Shown here in pieces: positions 32,434 to 41,537 of a DNA stretch of 64,000 nucleotides; the stretch's first letter is position 1; the number at the start of each line of letters is the position of its first letter. Origin of the DNA: Aliiroseovarius sediminis (GTDB lineage: Bacteria; Pseudomonadota; Alphaproteobacteria; Rhodobacterales; Rhodobacteraceae); assembly GCF_022678485.1 (NCBI RefSeq), contig NZ_JALBYP010000021.1:310001-374000 (forward strand), in the 5' to 3' direction. Below the pieces are notes generated by a model, which saw only the letters and a program-made list of their open reading frames with translations, did no database searches and was not told where the DNA came from. The position numbers and the translations under genes are program-made.

Positions 32434-32922
32434 TCAGGCTGGGCCGCTGGCCCCTTCGGCCTTGAAGGCCGCAATGGTTTCGGGGCGCAGCGCGCGTTTG
32501 GTCACGCCATCATGCTCCAACGTCACGATCAGGCTTTCGGACGCGCACATCAACTCGCCCCGCACGAAGGTCGCGTATTCCATCATGAACGACGAATTAC
32601 GATAGCTTTTCGTGCGTGTGGTAACGACGTAATCATCGCCCAGATGCATCGGTTTTACATACCGCGCATAGTTGCTGGCCACGACCACCTGAGGGTCGCC
32701 GTCATCATAACTGGTCACATGAACATGCGAAAAATAGACGATGCGCATGGTTTCGAACCACCGGAAATAGGCCACGTTGTTGACATGGTTCAGGGCGTCC
32801 AACTCGTGAAACCGAACCCGGTCGGCCATGCCGAACCCCCATCCATCAGGCACGCCGACGCTCCGCAATTGGGCGGCGTTCAGGGGGGTGACAAGCGGGA
32901 TGTGAGCAAACGGATCTGACAT
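32434..32922 (-). CDS. Acyl-CoA thioesterase (hotdog fold)
   Basis: This 162-residue single hotdog domain of the 4-hydroxybenzoyl-CoA thioesterase class has VRFHELDALNHVNNVAYFRWF, with the catalytic aspartate and the asparagine pair, then VASNYARYVKPMHLGDDYVV and MMEYATFVRGELMCASESLI. It probably hydrolyses medium- or short-chain acyl-CoA in the cytoplasm. It is convergent with the TauE gene, with a 3-base gap, and lies 60 bases from tRNA-Gly. Confidence 0.87.
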   Translation of the reverse strand: MSDPFAHIPLVTPLNAAQLRSVGVPDGWGFGMADRVRFHELDALNHVNNVAYFRWFETMRIVYFSHVHVTSYDDGDPQVVVASNYARYVKPMHLGDDYVVTTRTKSYRNSSFMMEYATFVRGELMCASESLIVTLEHDGVTKRALRPETIAAFKAEGASGPA

Positions 32923-32983
32923 GGGAGAGAGCCTTTTTAGGTGCCGCGCGCAGTCGGGCCAGTTTGGCCCGTACCGGGAACAC

Positions 32984-33057
32984 TGGAGCGGGTGAAGGGA
33001 ATCGAACCCTCGTCGTCAGCTTGGGAAGCTGCTGCTCTACCATTGAGCTACACCCGC
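32984..33057 (-). tRNA. tRNA-Gly (CCC)
   Basis: Read on the minus strand it is a full 74-nt cloverleaf: acceptor GCGGGTG / CACCCGC, D-arm GTAGCTCAATGGTAGAGC, anticodon loop TTCCCAA (anticodon CCC), T-arm with GGTTCGATTCC, and an encoded CCA end at 32986-32984. Confidence 0.96.
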
Positions 33058-33112
33058 GGTGGGCTTTGGTTATGTTACCTGCGCGGGGGCGTCAAGTGGC
33101 TGCGTACACCGG

Positions 33113-35155
33113 TTAACTGCGCCGCCGCCTGCGCCGTCGGCCGCCATCCTCGCCGTCGCCAGAAGCGGTGTTGAAGCTGGGATCGGGCAGGTCGACTATG
33201 CCGCGCAGAATGGGGAAGGGGTCGGATGCGTTTGGCAGGGCCGAGGCATTTACGAAATGCTCTTGAAAGCGCGGCTCGACGGCGGTTTCGATCTTGTGGA
33301 TATTACGCACGGTTTGTTCAATTTCAGCCCGTGCCGCGCGGTTCAAAAGTGCGATGCGGGCGCCGGTGCCAGCGGCGTTGCCCGCTGATGTCACCTTTTC
33401 AAGCGGGCAATCGGGGATCATCCCCAGCACCATCGCGTGCTTGGCCGAGATGTGTGCCCCGAACGCCCCGGCCAGCACCACGCGGTCCACTTGATCAACC
33501 CCGCGCTTGTCCATCAACAGCCGGGCACCGGAATAGAGCGCCGCCTTAGCCATCTGGATGGCGCGAATATCGCCATTCGTCACGGCAATCGGTCCTTGAT
33601 CTTCGTTACCATCCCACAGGCGATAGGCATTGGTGCGCCCATCGGCAAAACAGCGGTCGGTGCCGGTTTGTTCGGCTGACCCGATCAGACCGCTTGCATC
33701 GACAAGCCCTGCCATCCGCATTTCGGCAATCACCTCGATGATGCCAGATCCGCAAATGCCGGTGACGCCTGTGGCGGCGACGGCTTCGACAAACCCATCC
33801 TCGGTCGACCACAGGTCCGACCCAATGACCTTGAAGCGCGGCTCTTTGGTTGCCGGATCAATCTCGACCCGTTCTATCGCACCGGGCGCGGCGCGTTGGC
33901 CCGCGCTGATCTGCGCGCCCTCGAACGCGGGGCCGGTGGGGGAGGAACAGGCCATCACGCCGGTTTTGTCGCCCAACAGAATCTCGGCATTGGTGCCGAC
34001 ATCGACGACCAGCACAAGGTCGTCGGATTTATCCGGCGCCTCGGACAGGGCGACCGCAGCGGCATCGGCGCCGACATGGCCTGCGATGCACGGCAACAGA
34101 TAGACACGCGCGGATTGGTGGACCGAGAAATCCAGATCATCGGCCCGCAGTCGCAACGCGTTCGCGGTGGTCAGAGCAAACGGCGCTTGACCCAGTTCAA
34201 ACGGGTCGATGCCCAACAGCAGGTGGTGCATGACCGGGTTGCAGACGATCACCACATCCATGATCAGGCCTTTGTCGATCTCGGCCTCGGACGCGACTTG
34301 CGTGTACAGCGCGTTCAGCCCCTCGCGCACGGCATCAGTCATTTCCCGCGCGCCTTCGGGGTTCATCATCGAATAGCTGACGCGGCTCATCAAATCTTCG
34401 CCAAACCTGATCTGCGGGTTCATCAGACCGGATGAGGCAATGACCTCGCCGGTCGCAAGGTCACACAGGTGCGCGGCGATGGTGGTTGAGCCAAGGTCGA
34501 TCGCCACGCCGTAAACTGCGCCCTCATAGTAACCGGGCCACAGATGCATGACGCGCGGTGGGTTTTCCTCGTCGCCCAGATGGACGGCGACCGTAACCTT
34601 CCATTCGCCTTTGCGCAGAATGGGTTGCATGAATTGCAGGATGTGCAGATCGGCCTTCACGTCCTCAAGCCCCCATTGGTCGCGCAAGGCGTCAACCAGA
34701 CGTTCCAGATCGCCCGAGGGTTCGTGCATATCGGGTTCTTCCACCGCGACATAAAACAGCTTCACCAGCGGGTCGAGCGTGATGTCGCGTGCCTCGGCCC
34801 GCTTGCGGACCACCTGTTTGTGCACCTGACTTTCGGGCGGCACGTCGATGACCACATCGCCCTGAACAGTCGCCTGACAGCCTAGCCTGCGCCCTTTGGG
34901 CAGGCCGCGAATATCATCATAGCGTTGTTCAACCTTGTTCCATTCCGACAGGGCGTCCTCGGCCACGGTGACGCCGTGCTTTGAGAACTCGCCATAACTG
35001 GGGGTAATTTGGCATTTCGAGCAGATGCCACGTCCGCCACAAACGCTGTCCAGATCGACACCCAACTGGCGGGCGGCGGTCAGGATGGGGGTGCCTTTGG
35101 CAAACCGGCCACGTTTGCCGGAGGGGGTGAAGATGATCAAAGGGTCCTGTGACAT
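33113..35155 (-). CDS. RACo-like ferredoxin/ASKHA (DUF4445) reductive activator of corrinoid proteins
   Basis: The 680-residue product starts with a plant-type 2Fe-2S domain (CGGRGICSKCQ, about C39, C45 and C48, and a fourth in RLGCQA). A linker follows, then an ASKHA actin-like ATPase part (YGVAIDLGSTTIAAHLCD, VLVVDVGTNAEILLG, GICGSGIIEVIAEM, RVVLAGAFGAHI). This is the make-up of RACo, which uses ATP to return Co(II) corrinoids to Co(I). The protein ends in GGRRRRRRRS, a highly basic tail. It is probably the activator of the methyl-H4folate methyltransferase at 37811, from which it is separated by a CoA-transferase and a PilZ gene. Confidence 0.87.
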   Translation of the reverse strand: MSQDPLIIFTPSGKRGRFAKGTPILTAARQLGVDLDSVCGGRGICSKCQITPSYGEFSKHGVTVAEDALSEWNKVEQRYDDIRGLPKGRRLGCQATVQGDVVIDVPPESQVHKQVVRKRAEARDITLDPLVKLFYVAVEEPDMHEPSGDLERLVDALRDQWGLEDVKADLHILQFMQPILRKGEWKVTVAVHLGDEENPPRVMHLWPGYYEGAVYGVAIDLGSTTIAAHLCDLATGEVIASSGLMNPQIRFGEDLMSRVSYSMMNPEGAREMTDAVREGLNALYTQVASEAEIDKGLIMDVVIVCNPVMHHLLLGIDPFELGQAPFALTTANALRLRADDLDFSVHQSARVYLLPCIAGHVGADAAAVALSEAPDKSDDLVLVVDVGTNAEILLGDKTGVMACSSPTGPAFEGAQISAGQRAAPGAIERVEIDPATKEPRFKVIGSDLWSTEDGFVEAVAATGVTGICGSGIIEVIAEMRMAGLVDASGLIGSAEQTGTDRCFADGRTNAYRLWDGNEDQGPIAVTNGDIRAIQMAKAALYSGARLLMDKRGVDQVDRVVLAGAFGAHISAKHAMVLGMIPDCPLEKVTSAGNAAGTGARIALLNRAARAEIEQTVRNIHKIETAVEPRFQEHFVNASALPNASDPFPILRGIVDLPDPSFNTASGDGEDGGRRRRRRRS

Positions 35156-35250
35156 GCGCGCGTCTTCCGTGATGAGTTTTGTTCAATCTACGGAAGGCAA
35201 GGGCAGGTGCAATGCCTGCCTGCGTCATCTTCGGGCGGGAAGCGTCTTTT

Positions 35251-36471
35251 TCAGGCCGTGCGCGACGCCGCCGGGGCTGTTGGCACGTTATCCGGCCGCG
35301 CCGCGCGCCGCGCGGCGTCGTCCTGTTGATCCAGCCACGCTAAAATCTGCGCACGATCCCCGTCCAACAGTGGTGCCGGACCGGTCGAGACCATGTCTTC
35401 CATATCCGTCATCTTGATCGGGTTGCCCGCCGCCATAAATGGTTTTTTGCCGTCGGGCGCGGGCATGTCCACAACCATGTTGCGGGCCAGGATTTGCGGG
35501 TCTTGCATCGCCTCGGCCACAGTTTGGATCGGGGCGCAGGGGATGCCAGCGTCGGTGAACTGCTTGATCCAATGGGCGCGTGGGTGGGCCAGCGTGACCG
35601 CCTCAATTTTACGCCGCAGCAACATGACATTCTCGCAGCGGGCAAGGTTGGTTTCAAACTCGGGCCATGTGGCCCATTTGGGCTTGCCGATCAGCTTGCA
35701 GAACTGCGCGAACAGCGCGTTGTTGCCGCAGGCGATGACCAGCAGACCATCGGCGGTGTGAAACGCCTCGAACGGCGCGATCGAGGGGTGACGCGCCCCA
35801 GACGGCCCAGGGGCCACACCGGTTTCACTGGTGATTGCAACGGCGTGTTCCAGAATGGCAAGCTGGCTGTCCAGCATCGCCACATCGACCTTCTGTCCGC
35901 GCCCGGTGCGCAGACGTTGATACAGAGCGGCAAGCAGCCCGTGACCCAGAAACATCCCGGCCACGATATCCCCAACCGACGCACCAACCCGCACCGGTTC
36001 GCGGTTCTTTTCACCGGTGATGGACATGACACCACCACGCGCCTGCACAACCATGTCATAGGCCGGGCGCAACGCATCCGGGCCGGTATGCCCAAAGCCT
36101 GACACGGCGCCATAGATCAGGTGGGGGTATTTCTGGCTCAAGCTGTCCCAACCATAGCCCAAACGCTCCATTACGCCGGGTCGGAAGTTCTCCATCACCA
36201 CGTCGACCTGATCCAAAAGACGTTCGAAAACAGCACGATCCGCATCGTCCTTCAGGTTCAGGGCGATGGATTGCTTGTTGCGATTGATGGTCGCGAAATA
36301 CGCGCTGTGGCCATCGCGAAAGGGCGGGAAATGCCTTGTGTCATCGCCGGTGCCGGGCTGTTCGACCTTGATTACCTTTGCCCCCAGATCCGACAGGATC
36401 ATGGAGCAATAAGGACCCGCCAGCACATGGGTCAAATCAAGAATGGTGATATCTTCAAGCGGCGCGGTCAT
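35251..36471 (-). CDS. CaiB/BaiF family III CoA-transferase
   Basis: The 406-residue product has the family III N-terminal ILDLTHVLAGPYCSMILSDL and GAKVIKVEQPGTGDDTR, NRNKQSIALNLK, and the catalytic aspartate in VDVAMLDSQLAILEH; the C-terminal half carries the small domain. Enzymes of this type move CoA between organic acids (formyl, succinyl, carnitine and others); the substrate cannot be told here. It ends 95 bases before the RACo-like gene on the same strand. The C-terminus is Ala/Arg/Pro-rich. Confidence 0.88.
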   Translation of the reverse strand: MTAPLEDITILDLTHVLAGPYCSMILSDLGAKVIKVEQPGTGDDTRHFPPFRDGHSAYFATINRNKQSIALNLKDDADRAVFERLLDQVDVVMENFRPGVMERLGYGWDSLSQKYPHLIYGAVSGFGHTGPDALRPAYDMVVQARGGVMSITGEKNREPVRVGASVGDIVAGMFLGHGLLAALYQRLRTGRGQKVDVAMLDSQLAILEHAVAITSETGVAPGPSGARHPSIAPFEAFHTADGLLVIACGNNALFAQFCKLIGKPKWATWPEFETNLARCENVMLLRRKIEAVTLAHPRAHWIKQFTDAGIPCAPIQTVAEAMQDPQILARNMVVDMPAPDGKKPFMAAGNPIKMTDMEDMVSTGPAPLLDGDRAQILAWLDQQDDAARRAARPDNVPTAPAASRTA

Positions 36472-36710
36472 CGGCCTGTCCCTTCCTTTAACGTAAGGGT
36501 CAAGTAGCGGTCACGGGCAGCGCAGGCCTTGAGCCAGATCAAGCCCAGGGAAAATTGCCCCAACAGAGCCACAATGTCGCATGGCCTGGGTCAACGTGAC
36601 GGCTCACTGCCATTGTGCTTGCGTCAAACAGCAAGGCATTCGCACGCGCGCAGCCAACGCTCGCCGCATTTAACGAAATCTTGTTGGCTTTAACCTATGC
36701 GTTGATTGAC

Positions 36711-37661
36711 ATGACGTGCCTTGTTCAAAGAAACCTGCTTGCTGCTTTGCTGACCTGCTACCTTTTGGCAGCAGGAACGTCGGCGGTTTCCCAACCAAAC
36801 AACCTTTGCGAGTACACATCTGAACTCACGCGCATACAGCAAGCATCTGCCCTGTCTCAGTCAATATCCGGCGCAGTCCATGTGGTGTCGATCTTGGATA
36901 ACCTCGTGATGGAACTTGAAGCGATCGAAGACATGAACGCGAATTCGACACTTGCCCGCGTCCGTCGCGGCCTGTCCAACGTTGTGCAAAAGGCAGAGCA
37001 CAACGCCAACGCAACACAGCACAACAGCAACATTGATCGCTCAGTGCTCTATCACGCTTTATCGGCACAGATGAACAACATCATACTGATCGAAGGCATG
37101 TTTGGATGCGGTGATGGGGCAGGGGCTAAACGGATTGGCGACGCCAAGTCTCGCGGCAAGCTTGGTCGCTTAACAACTGTGAATTGGTCTGGCCCATCCG
37201 CGCTACCGATAAGTCTGATGGGTTTTACCCTACCTTTTATTATCGCTTTGACAGTCTTGCAGACGCCATTGCTCTATAAACTTTTACGCAAGGACGTTCG
37301 GAAAATCTGCCGAACGCCAATACTCGTCGTTTGCGGAGATCAATGCACCGTTTCCCATATCGTCGACATATCGCAAGCTGGGATGAAGATTGAAGCGCCC
37401 GGAAAAGACCCAAAGGGGACGCGGGTTGATCTCTATTTTTGTGGCCACAAGATTTCCGGGGACATTGTCTGGCGGAACACATTCTTTGCGGGGATAAAAT
37501 TCAGACACAGGATGGGCCAGAAGGCCCTGAATGACGCGATCAATACGAGCCACAAGACGCTTGGAGAGTCTGGCTTGGATCAAAGAGCCACGCCCTGCTT
37601 TTATGTCGGATGCCATGTTAGATGCCCTAAGCACCTGCCGACGTCTATATCCGAAATATGA
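36711..37661 (+). CDS. Membrane-anchored PilZ-domain protein with periplasmic helical domain
   Basis: The 316-residue product has a hydrophobic signal segment near the ATG at 36711 (VQRNLLAALLTCYLLAAGTS) and an Asn/Ala-rich helical periplasmic part (residues 30-150). A membrane helix (LMGFTLPFIIALTVLQTPLL, about 170-190) precedes a cytoplasmic PilZ-like domain with HIVDISQAGMKIEA (DxSxxG motif) preceded by an Arg-containing segment. I infer a c-di-GMP-responsive protein. Codon use is less GC-biased than in the flanking genes. The frame is open for 32 codons upstream without a better start. It is convergent with the methyltransferase gene. Confidence 0.65.
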   Translation: MTCLVQRNLLAALLTCYLLAAGTSAVSQPNNLCEYTSELTRIQQASALSQSISGAVHVVSILDNLVMELEAIEDMNANSTLARVRRGLSNVVQKAEHNANATQHNSNIDRSVLYHALSAQMNNIILIEGMFGCGDGAGAKRIGDAKSRGKLGRLTTVNWSGPSALPISLMGFTLPFIIALTVLQTPLLYKLLRKDVRKICRTPILVVCGDQCTVSHIVDISQAGMKIEAPGKDPKGTRVDLYFCGHKISGDIVWRNTFFAGIKFRHRMGQKALNDAINTSHKTLGESGLDQRATPCFYVGCHVRCPKHLPTSISEI

Positions 37662-37810
37662 CGGCCTGATGTTCCGAGCCAATGCTTGATGGGCCGGCCA
37701 GGGTTTTGAGGCGGACGCGTCGCGCACACTTTGATACGAGACGGACGTCACGAAAAAGGGCCCGCAGATGCAACCCCTTTTTGGTTCTTGAAAAATTGAG
37801 GCGGACCTGC

Positions 37811-38884
37811 TCAGCCGCGGCGCCGGCGTCCGCCACGACGCCCACCGGCGGCACCAGCGCCACCGGCGTTGGCCGAATTGAACTTAATCCATTCCGCCCC
37901 GCCATCATCGTTGTTGGTCAGGAAGTTGGCGGCGCGGATGGCCTCCATCTCTTTCCCGGCGCGGGGCTTGGTCGATCCCATGCCAAATACCTGGCAGAAG
38001 GTTTCGTCATCCATATCGGCGGGCACGATGATGCCCTTCGCCTCGACCTCGGCGCGTTTTTCGGCCAGCTTTTTGGGGCCGACGGGCAGGGCGATAGGGT
38101 TCATGATTGCAGATGTCATGCCCGCGCCCATAGCCATCGGCAGGAACGCATTATTGACACCGTGACGATTGGGCAGCCCGAACGAGATGTTGGAGGCGCC
38201 ACAAGTGGTATTTACGCCCAGCTCTTCACGCAAGCGGCGCACAAGGGCGAACACCTGAAGGCCAGCAGTGCCCATTGCACCGATTGGCATCACCAGCGGG
38301 TCCACGACGATGTCATGCGCCGGAATGCCGAAATCGGCAGCGCGTTCGACGATCTTCTTGGCCACCGCAAAACGCACATCGGGGTCTTCCGAAATGCCCG
38401 TGTCGTCGTTTGAAATCGCCACAACCGGCACATTGTATTTCTTGACCAGCGGCAGAACCATTTCCAACCGCTCTTCCTCGCCCGTGACCGAGTTCAGCAG
38501 GGGGCGGCCATTGGCGGCTTTCAACCCCGCTTCAAGTGCGCCGGGCACTGAGCTGTCGATGCAGAGGGGGCAATCTGTCACTGCCTGCACGGTCTCTACC
38601 AATTGACGCATCAGGTCGGGTTCGACAAAGTTATTATCCGCATAGCGCGGGTCTTCGGCCATCTTGTTGGAAAACACCGCACCCGAGTTGATATCCAGCA
38701 CCGTAGCGCCTGCTGCGACTTGCGCCAGCGCGTCGCTTTGCACCCGGCTGAAGTCGCCCGCCTCCAGTTCTGCGTTCAAGACTTTGCGCCCGGTCGGGTT
38801 GATGCGTTCACCGATGACACAGAAGGGTTGGTCAAAGCCGATGATGGCGGTTTTCGACTGCGATTCAACAATAGTACGGGTCAT
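37811..38884 (-). CDS. Methyltetrahydrofolate:corrinoid methyltransferase (MtgA/CmuB-like)
   Basis: This 357-residue pterin-binding TIM-barrel protein has VIGERINPTGRKVLNAEL, ATVLDINSGA, CPLCIDSSVP, RPLLNSVTGEEE, DIVVDPLVMPIGA and CGASNISFGLPNRH, the order seen in MtrH/AcsE/MtgA enzymes that pass methyl groups between corrinoid and tetrahydrofolate. The last 17 residues are Gly/Arg-rich (GGRRGGRRRRG). It starts 3 bases after the MetF-like gene, so the pair is one operon. No corrinoid-binding protein gene is visible nearby. Confidence 0.87.
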   Translation of the reverse strand: MTRTIVESQSKTAIIGFDQPFCVIGERINPTGRKVLNAELEAGDFSRVQSDALAQVAAGATVLDINSGAVFSNKMAEDPRYADNNFVEPDLMRQLVETVQAVTDCPLCIDSSVPGALEAGLKAANGRPLLNSVTGEEERLEMVLPLVKKYNVPVVAISNDDTGISEDPDVRFAVAKKIVERAADFGIPAHDIVVDPLVMPIGAMGTAGLQVFALVRRLREELGVNTTCGASNISFGLPNRHGVNNAFLPMAMGAGMTSAIMNPIALPVGPKKLAEKRAEVEAKGIIVPADMDDETFCQVFGMGSTKPRAGKEMEAIRAANFLTNNDDGGAEWIKFNSANAGGAGAAGGRRGGRRRRG

Positions 38885-38887
38885 TCT

Positions 38888-39826
38888 TTATCCTTTGGTC
38901 ACGTTGACTGGGGGGGTGTTTTCTCCGCCATTTTCGATGGCCCAGTTGGCATTGGTCTTGATCCCGCCCAGCGGGAAGAAATGCACCTGAGTGATGTTGA
39001 AGTCGGGGTTGGCCGCCTTGTGGTTGGCCAGTTCGGTCAGAACGTCTGTCGGCTCATAGGGCAACAGCAGCTTGGTCACATCCATCGCGCGCTTTTGCAG
39101 CACTTTCAGCGATGGGCCGACGCCGCAAGCAATCGCGAACTTAATCAGCGTTTGCAGCTTGGCGGGGCCTGCGATACCGATATGGATGGGCAGATCAACG
39201 CCTGCTTCTTTCAGCTCGTCGGCCCATTTGATGATGGGGCCAGCTTCAAAGGCGAATTGCGTGGCAATCGCCATTTTTGCATCCGTGCGTTCCGAGAATT
39301 CCTGTTTCCACAGAAGGGCTTCCATAACGTTCTTGCGCGATCCGTCCGGGTCTATGTCCCGGTTGCCTTCGGGGTGGCCTGCAACGTTCAACTGGGTGAA
39401 CCCGGCCTTGTCGAACAAACCCGTTTCCAACAGTTGCATCGAGCTGTCGAAATCGCCGTGCGGCTTTTCCACACCGCCGGCCAGCAGAAGCGCTTGCTTC
39501 ACATTCGCCTCGCCCTGATAGCGCGCAATCCAGTCGGCCAGCGTCGCTTCGTCCTTGATGATGCGCGCGGGGAAATGCGGCATGACCTCAAAACCTTCGG
39601 CGTTGATGCGTTTGGCAGTCGCGACCATTTCATCAATCGGCGTGCCGTCGATATGGGCGATATAGACGCGGGTGCCCTCGGGCAGCAGGTCGCGGAAATC
39701 TTCGACCTTTTCGGCGGTGCGGGGCATCACCTCGATCGAATAGCCCTTCAGGAAGTCCTGAAGTTCGGGGGACGTGGGCGTGGCCTGACCTTCGGTCGGC
39801 TTTTTGCGGAAGTTCAACAGCGCCAT
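38888..39826 (-). CDS. MetF-like methylenetetrahydrofolate reductase
   Basis: This 312-residue TIM-barrel protein resembles MetF: SIEVMPRTAEKVEDF replaces the usual Glu-containing first strand, followed by GFEVMPHFPARI, ALLLAGGVEKP, NVAGHPEGN, ATQFAFEAGPIIKWADELK and the end TQVHFFPLGGI. The divergent sequence suggests a paralogue dedicated to the methyl-transfer pathway, like MetF2 of chloromethane users, oxidising methyl-H4folate to methylene-H4folate. AAGGAGG precedes the ATG at 39826. It lies between the PF13769 gene (26 bases) and the methyltransferase (3 bases). Confidence 0.85.
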   Translation of the reverse strand: MALLNFRKKPTEGQATPTSPELQDFLKGYSIEVMPRTAEKVEDFRDLLPEGTRVYIAHIDGTPIDEMVATAKRINAEGFEVMPHFPARIIKDEATLADWIARYQGEANVKQALLLAGGVEKPHGDFDSSMQLLETGLFDKAGFTQLNVAGHPEGNRDIDPDGSRKNVMEALLWKQEFSERTDAKMAIATQFAFEAGPIIKWADELKEAGVDLPIHIGIAGPAKLQTLIKFAIACGVGPSLKVLQKRAMDVTKLLLPYEPTDVLTELANHKAANPDFNITQVHFFPLGGIKTNANWAIENGGENTPPVNVTKG

Positions 39827-39852
39827 GGCTGCCTCCTTTATACGGGACAGGC

Positions 39853-40149
39853 TTACGCCCATCCGTCGTTGCCAATCAGAGCGATCAGGCGCTCTTTGTC
39901 GTATTCCGCGTCGATCCGGGCGGCTTCGGCCGCTGCGATTTCCTGCGGGTCTCCGTCCACGGAATAGGGGGCCGCCTTGCGCCATTCGGCCAGATAAGCG
40001 TCGCTGTCTTTCGCGTTCACCTTCATGGCAGCCCGGTCGATGGCTTGTTCGAACCGCTCGGGCAGCGGGGCTTTGGAGCCACGGCGCCCTTTGCCGACAA
40101 TAACCTGGGCGGGAATGTCCCTCCAGTAAACGATGGTAACGTCCGGCAT
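39853..40149 (-). CDS. PF13769 (virulence-factor domain) protein
   Basis: The 98-residue protein reads IVYWRDIPAQVIVGKGRRG, then LPERFEQAIDRAAMKVNAKD and AYLAEWRKAAPY, the hallmark of the PF13769 family, named after a staphylococcal virulence-factor-like protein. The biochemical role is unknown, but the gene repeatedly heads MetF-like/methyltransferase operons in alphaproteobacteria. A strong AGGAGG lies before the ATG. A leader with two stable hairpins precedes it (40203-40263). Confidence 0.85.
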   Translation of the reverse strand: MPDVTIVYWRDIPAQVIVGKGRRGSKAPLPERFEQAIDRAAMKVNAKDSDAYLAEWRKAAPYSVDGDPQEIAAAEAARIDAEYDKERLIALIGNDGWA

Positions 40150-40202
40150 GCGATTCTTCCTCCTCCGCTTTGCTTGTTCTACGCGGGCGGTTGTCTTTCC
40201 CG

Positions 40203-40263
40203 GCGTCGTTTTTCGACACGACGCATGTCACAAGCGACGCGCCGATCTGATTGGCGCTTGTGA
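40203..40263 (-). promoter_or_regulatory. Structured 5' leader: two perfect hairpins upstream of the one-carbon operon
   Basis: A 7-base arm pair GCGTCGT / ACGACGC (40203-40224) and a 9-base pair TCACAAGCG / CGCTTGTGA (40228-40263, 18-base loop that can pair further) stand in tandem, 53 bases before the PF13769 start. There is no T-run, so a terminator is unlikely. I do not recognise a known riboswitch. Confidence 0.4.
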
Positions 40264-40424
40264 GATACGCCAAAGCGGCCCAACGGGCCACAGGATCGAA
40301 GCTGAAATCTTCTCAAGATGATTATGTGGGGCAACGTTTTTTGCGCGTCTCGTACAGGCAAGGGATTGCCACAGACCCGGTGCGGCCCTATCTTTATGCT
40401 AACTTGAAATGGAGGGCGTGACCT

Positions 40425-41537
40425 ATGGCGCCCAAGCGTCCCAATGGTGCGGGCGCGTTCCCAATAGCGGTCGATACCCCCGCGCCGTCCCCCGTGGATC
40501 CAGCCAGCTTGTATGCGGCATTGGACCTCGGAACCAACAGTTGTCGCATGCTGGTTGCCCAACCGAAGGGAAGCCAGTTTCACGTTGTGGACAGCTTTTC
40601 GAAATCGGTGCAGCTTGGCAACGGACTTGAAGCCTCGGGCCGGCTGAGCCGGTCGTCGATGTCGCGCACCATCCAGGCGCTGCGCATTTGCCGCAAGAAG
40701 CTGATCAAGCACGACGTAAATCGGATGCGTCTGGTGGCGACTGAAGCGTGCCGTCGCGCGTCGAACGGCACAAACTTCATGAAGCATATCCAGCGCGAAA
40801 CCGGTTTGACACTGGAAATCATCAGGCCCGAGGAAGAAGCGCGGCTGGCCGTCGTGTCCTGCGCGCCGTTGGTGTCCACCAGGACCGAGCAGCTTCTGGT
40901 CGTCGATATCGGCGGTGGGTCGACCGAACTTGTCTGGATCGACCTTTCCCGCGTCCCGCCGTTGGAACGCCCGCGTGCTATCATGCGGATGGGCAACGGC
41001 TTCATCGGCGGGGTCAGCGATTTTCCCGCCGCAAGCGTGGTGGACTGGATCTCAGTCCCCTTGGGCGTGGCCACCCTGCGCGAGATGTTTGACGATGTCG
41101 AAGACGACGCGGGCCGCTATGCGTTGATGTCGGTGCATTTCGAAGAGCAGCTTGCGGGCTTCAGCCCGTTTCACCACGAACCGCCCCGCGAGGGGTTCCA
41201 GATCATCGGCACCTCGGGCACCGTGACGACCGTGGCGGCGACCCATCTGGGCCTGCGCCGCTATGACCGGACCAAGGTCGACGGGCTGCGGATGACCTCG
41301 GACCAGATTGAACGTGTGATTCAGGGATATCTGGCACTTGGACCACAAGGGCGGCGGATGAATTCGCATATCGGGCGGGATCGGCAGGCGCTGATCATGT
41401 CCGGTGCTGCGATCCTGCAGGCGTTGCTGCGTGTCTGGCCCACGGACCGGCTCAGCGTCGCGGATCGCGGCCTGCGCGAGGGTATTCTTTATTCGCAGAT
41501 GTCTGCGGACGGTGTTTTGGAAGGCGGATCATTCTGA
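40425..41537 (+). CDS. Ppx/GppA exopolyphosphatase family protein
   Basis: This 370-residue ASKHA-fold phosphatase has [60 protein letters not shown] and [18 protein letters not shown]. It hydrolyses polyphosphate or pppGpp. It lacks the C-terminal HD-like domain of longer relatives, as is usual in alphaproteobacteria. GGAGGG precedes the ATG. Its stop overlaps the rlmE start (TGATG), and the two genes are commonly paired in this class. Confidence 0.92.
   Translation: MAPKRPNGAGAFPIAVDTPAPSPVDPASLYAALDLGTNSCRMLVAQPKGSQFHVVDSFSKSVQLGNGLEASGRLSRSSMSRTIQALRICRKKLIKHDVNRMRLVATEACRRASNGTNFMKHIQRETGLTLEIIRPEEEARLAVVSCAPLVSTRTEQLLVVDIGGGSTELVWIDLSRVPPLERPRAIMRMGNGFIGGVSDFPAASVVDWISVPLGVATLREMFDDVEDDAGRYALMSVHFEEQLAGFSPFHHEPPREGFQIIGTSGTVTTVAATHLGLRRYDRTKVDGLRMTSDQIERVIQGYLALGPQGRRMNSHIGRDRQALIMSGAAILQALLRVWPTDRLSVADRGLREGILYSQMSADGVLEGGSF

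Noticed and set aside
38603-39967. 454-codon plus-strand frame opposite the MetF-like and methyltransferase genes
   Set aside because: Antisense shadow; the minus-strand products match known families with proper ribosome sites.
40150-40424. Possible cobalamin riboswitch before the corrinoid-related operon
   Set aside because: No B12-box-like sequence or other known riboswitch core could be found on the minus strand; only simple hairpins remain.
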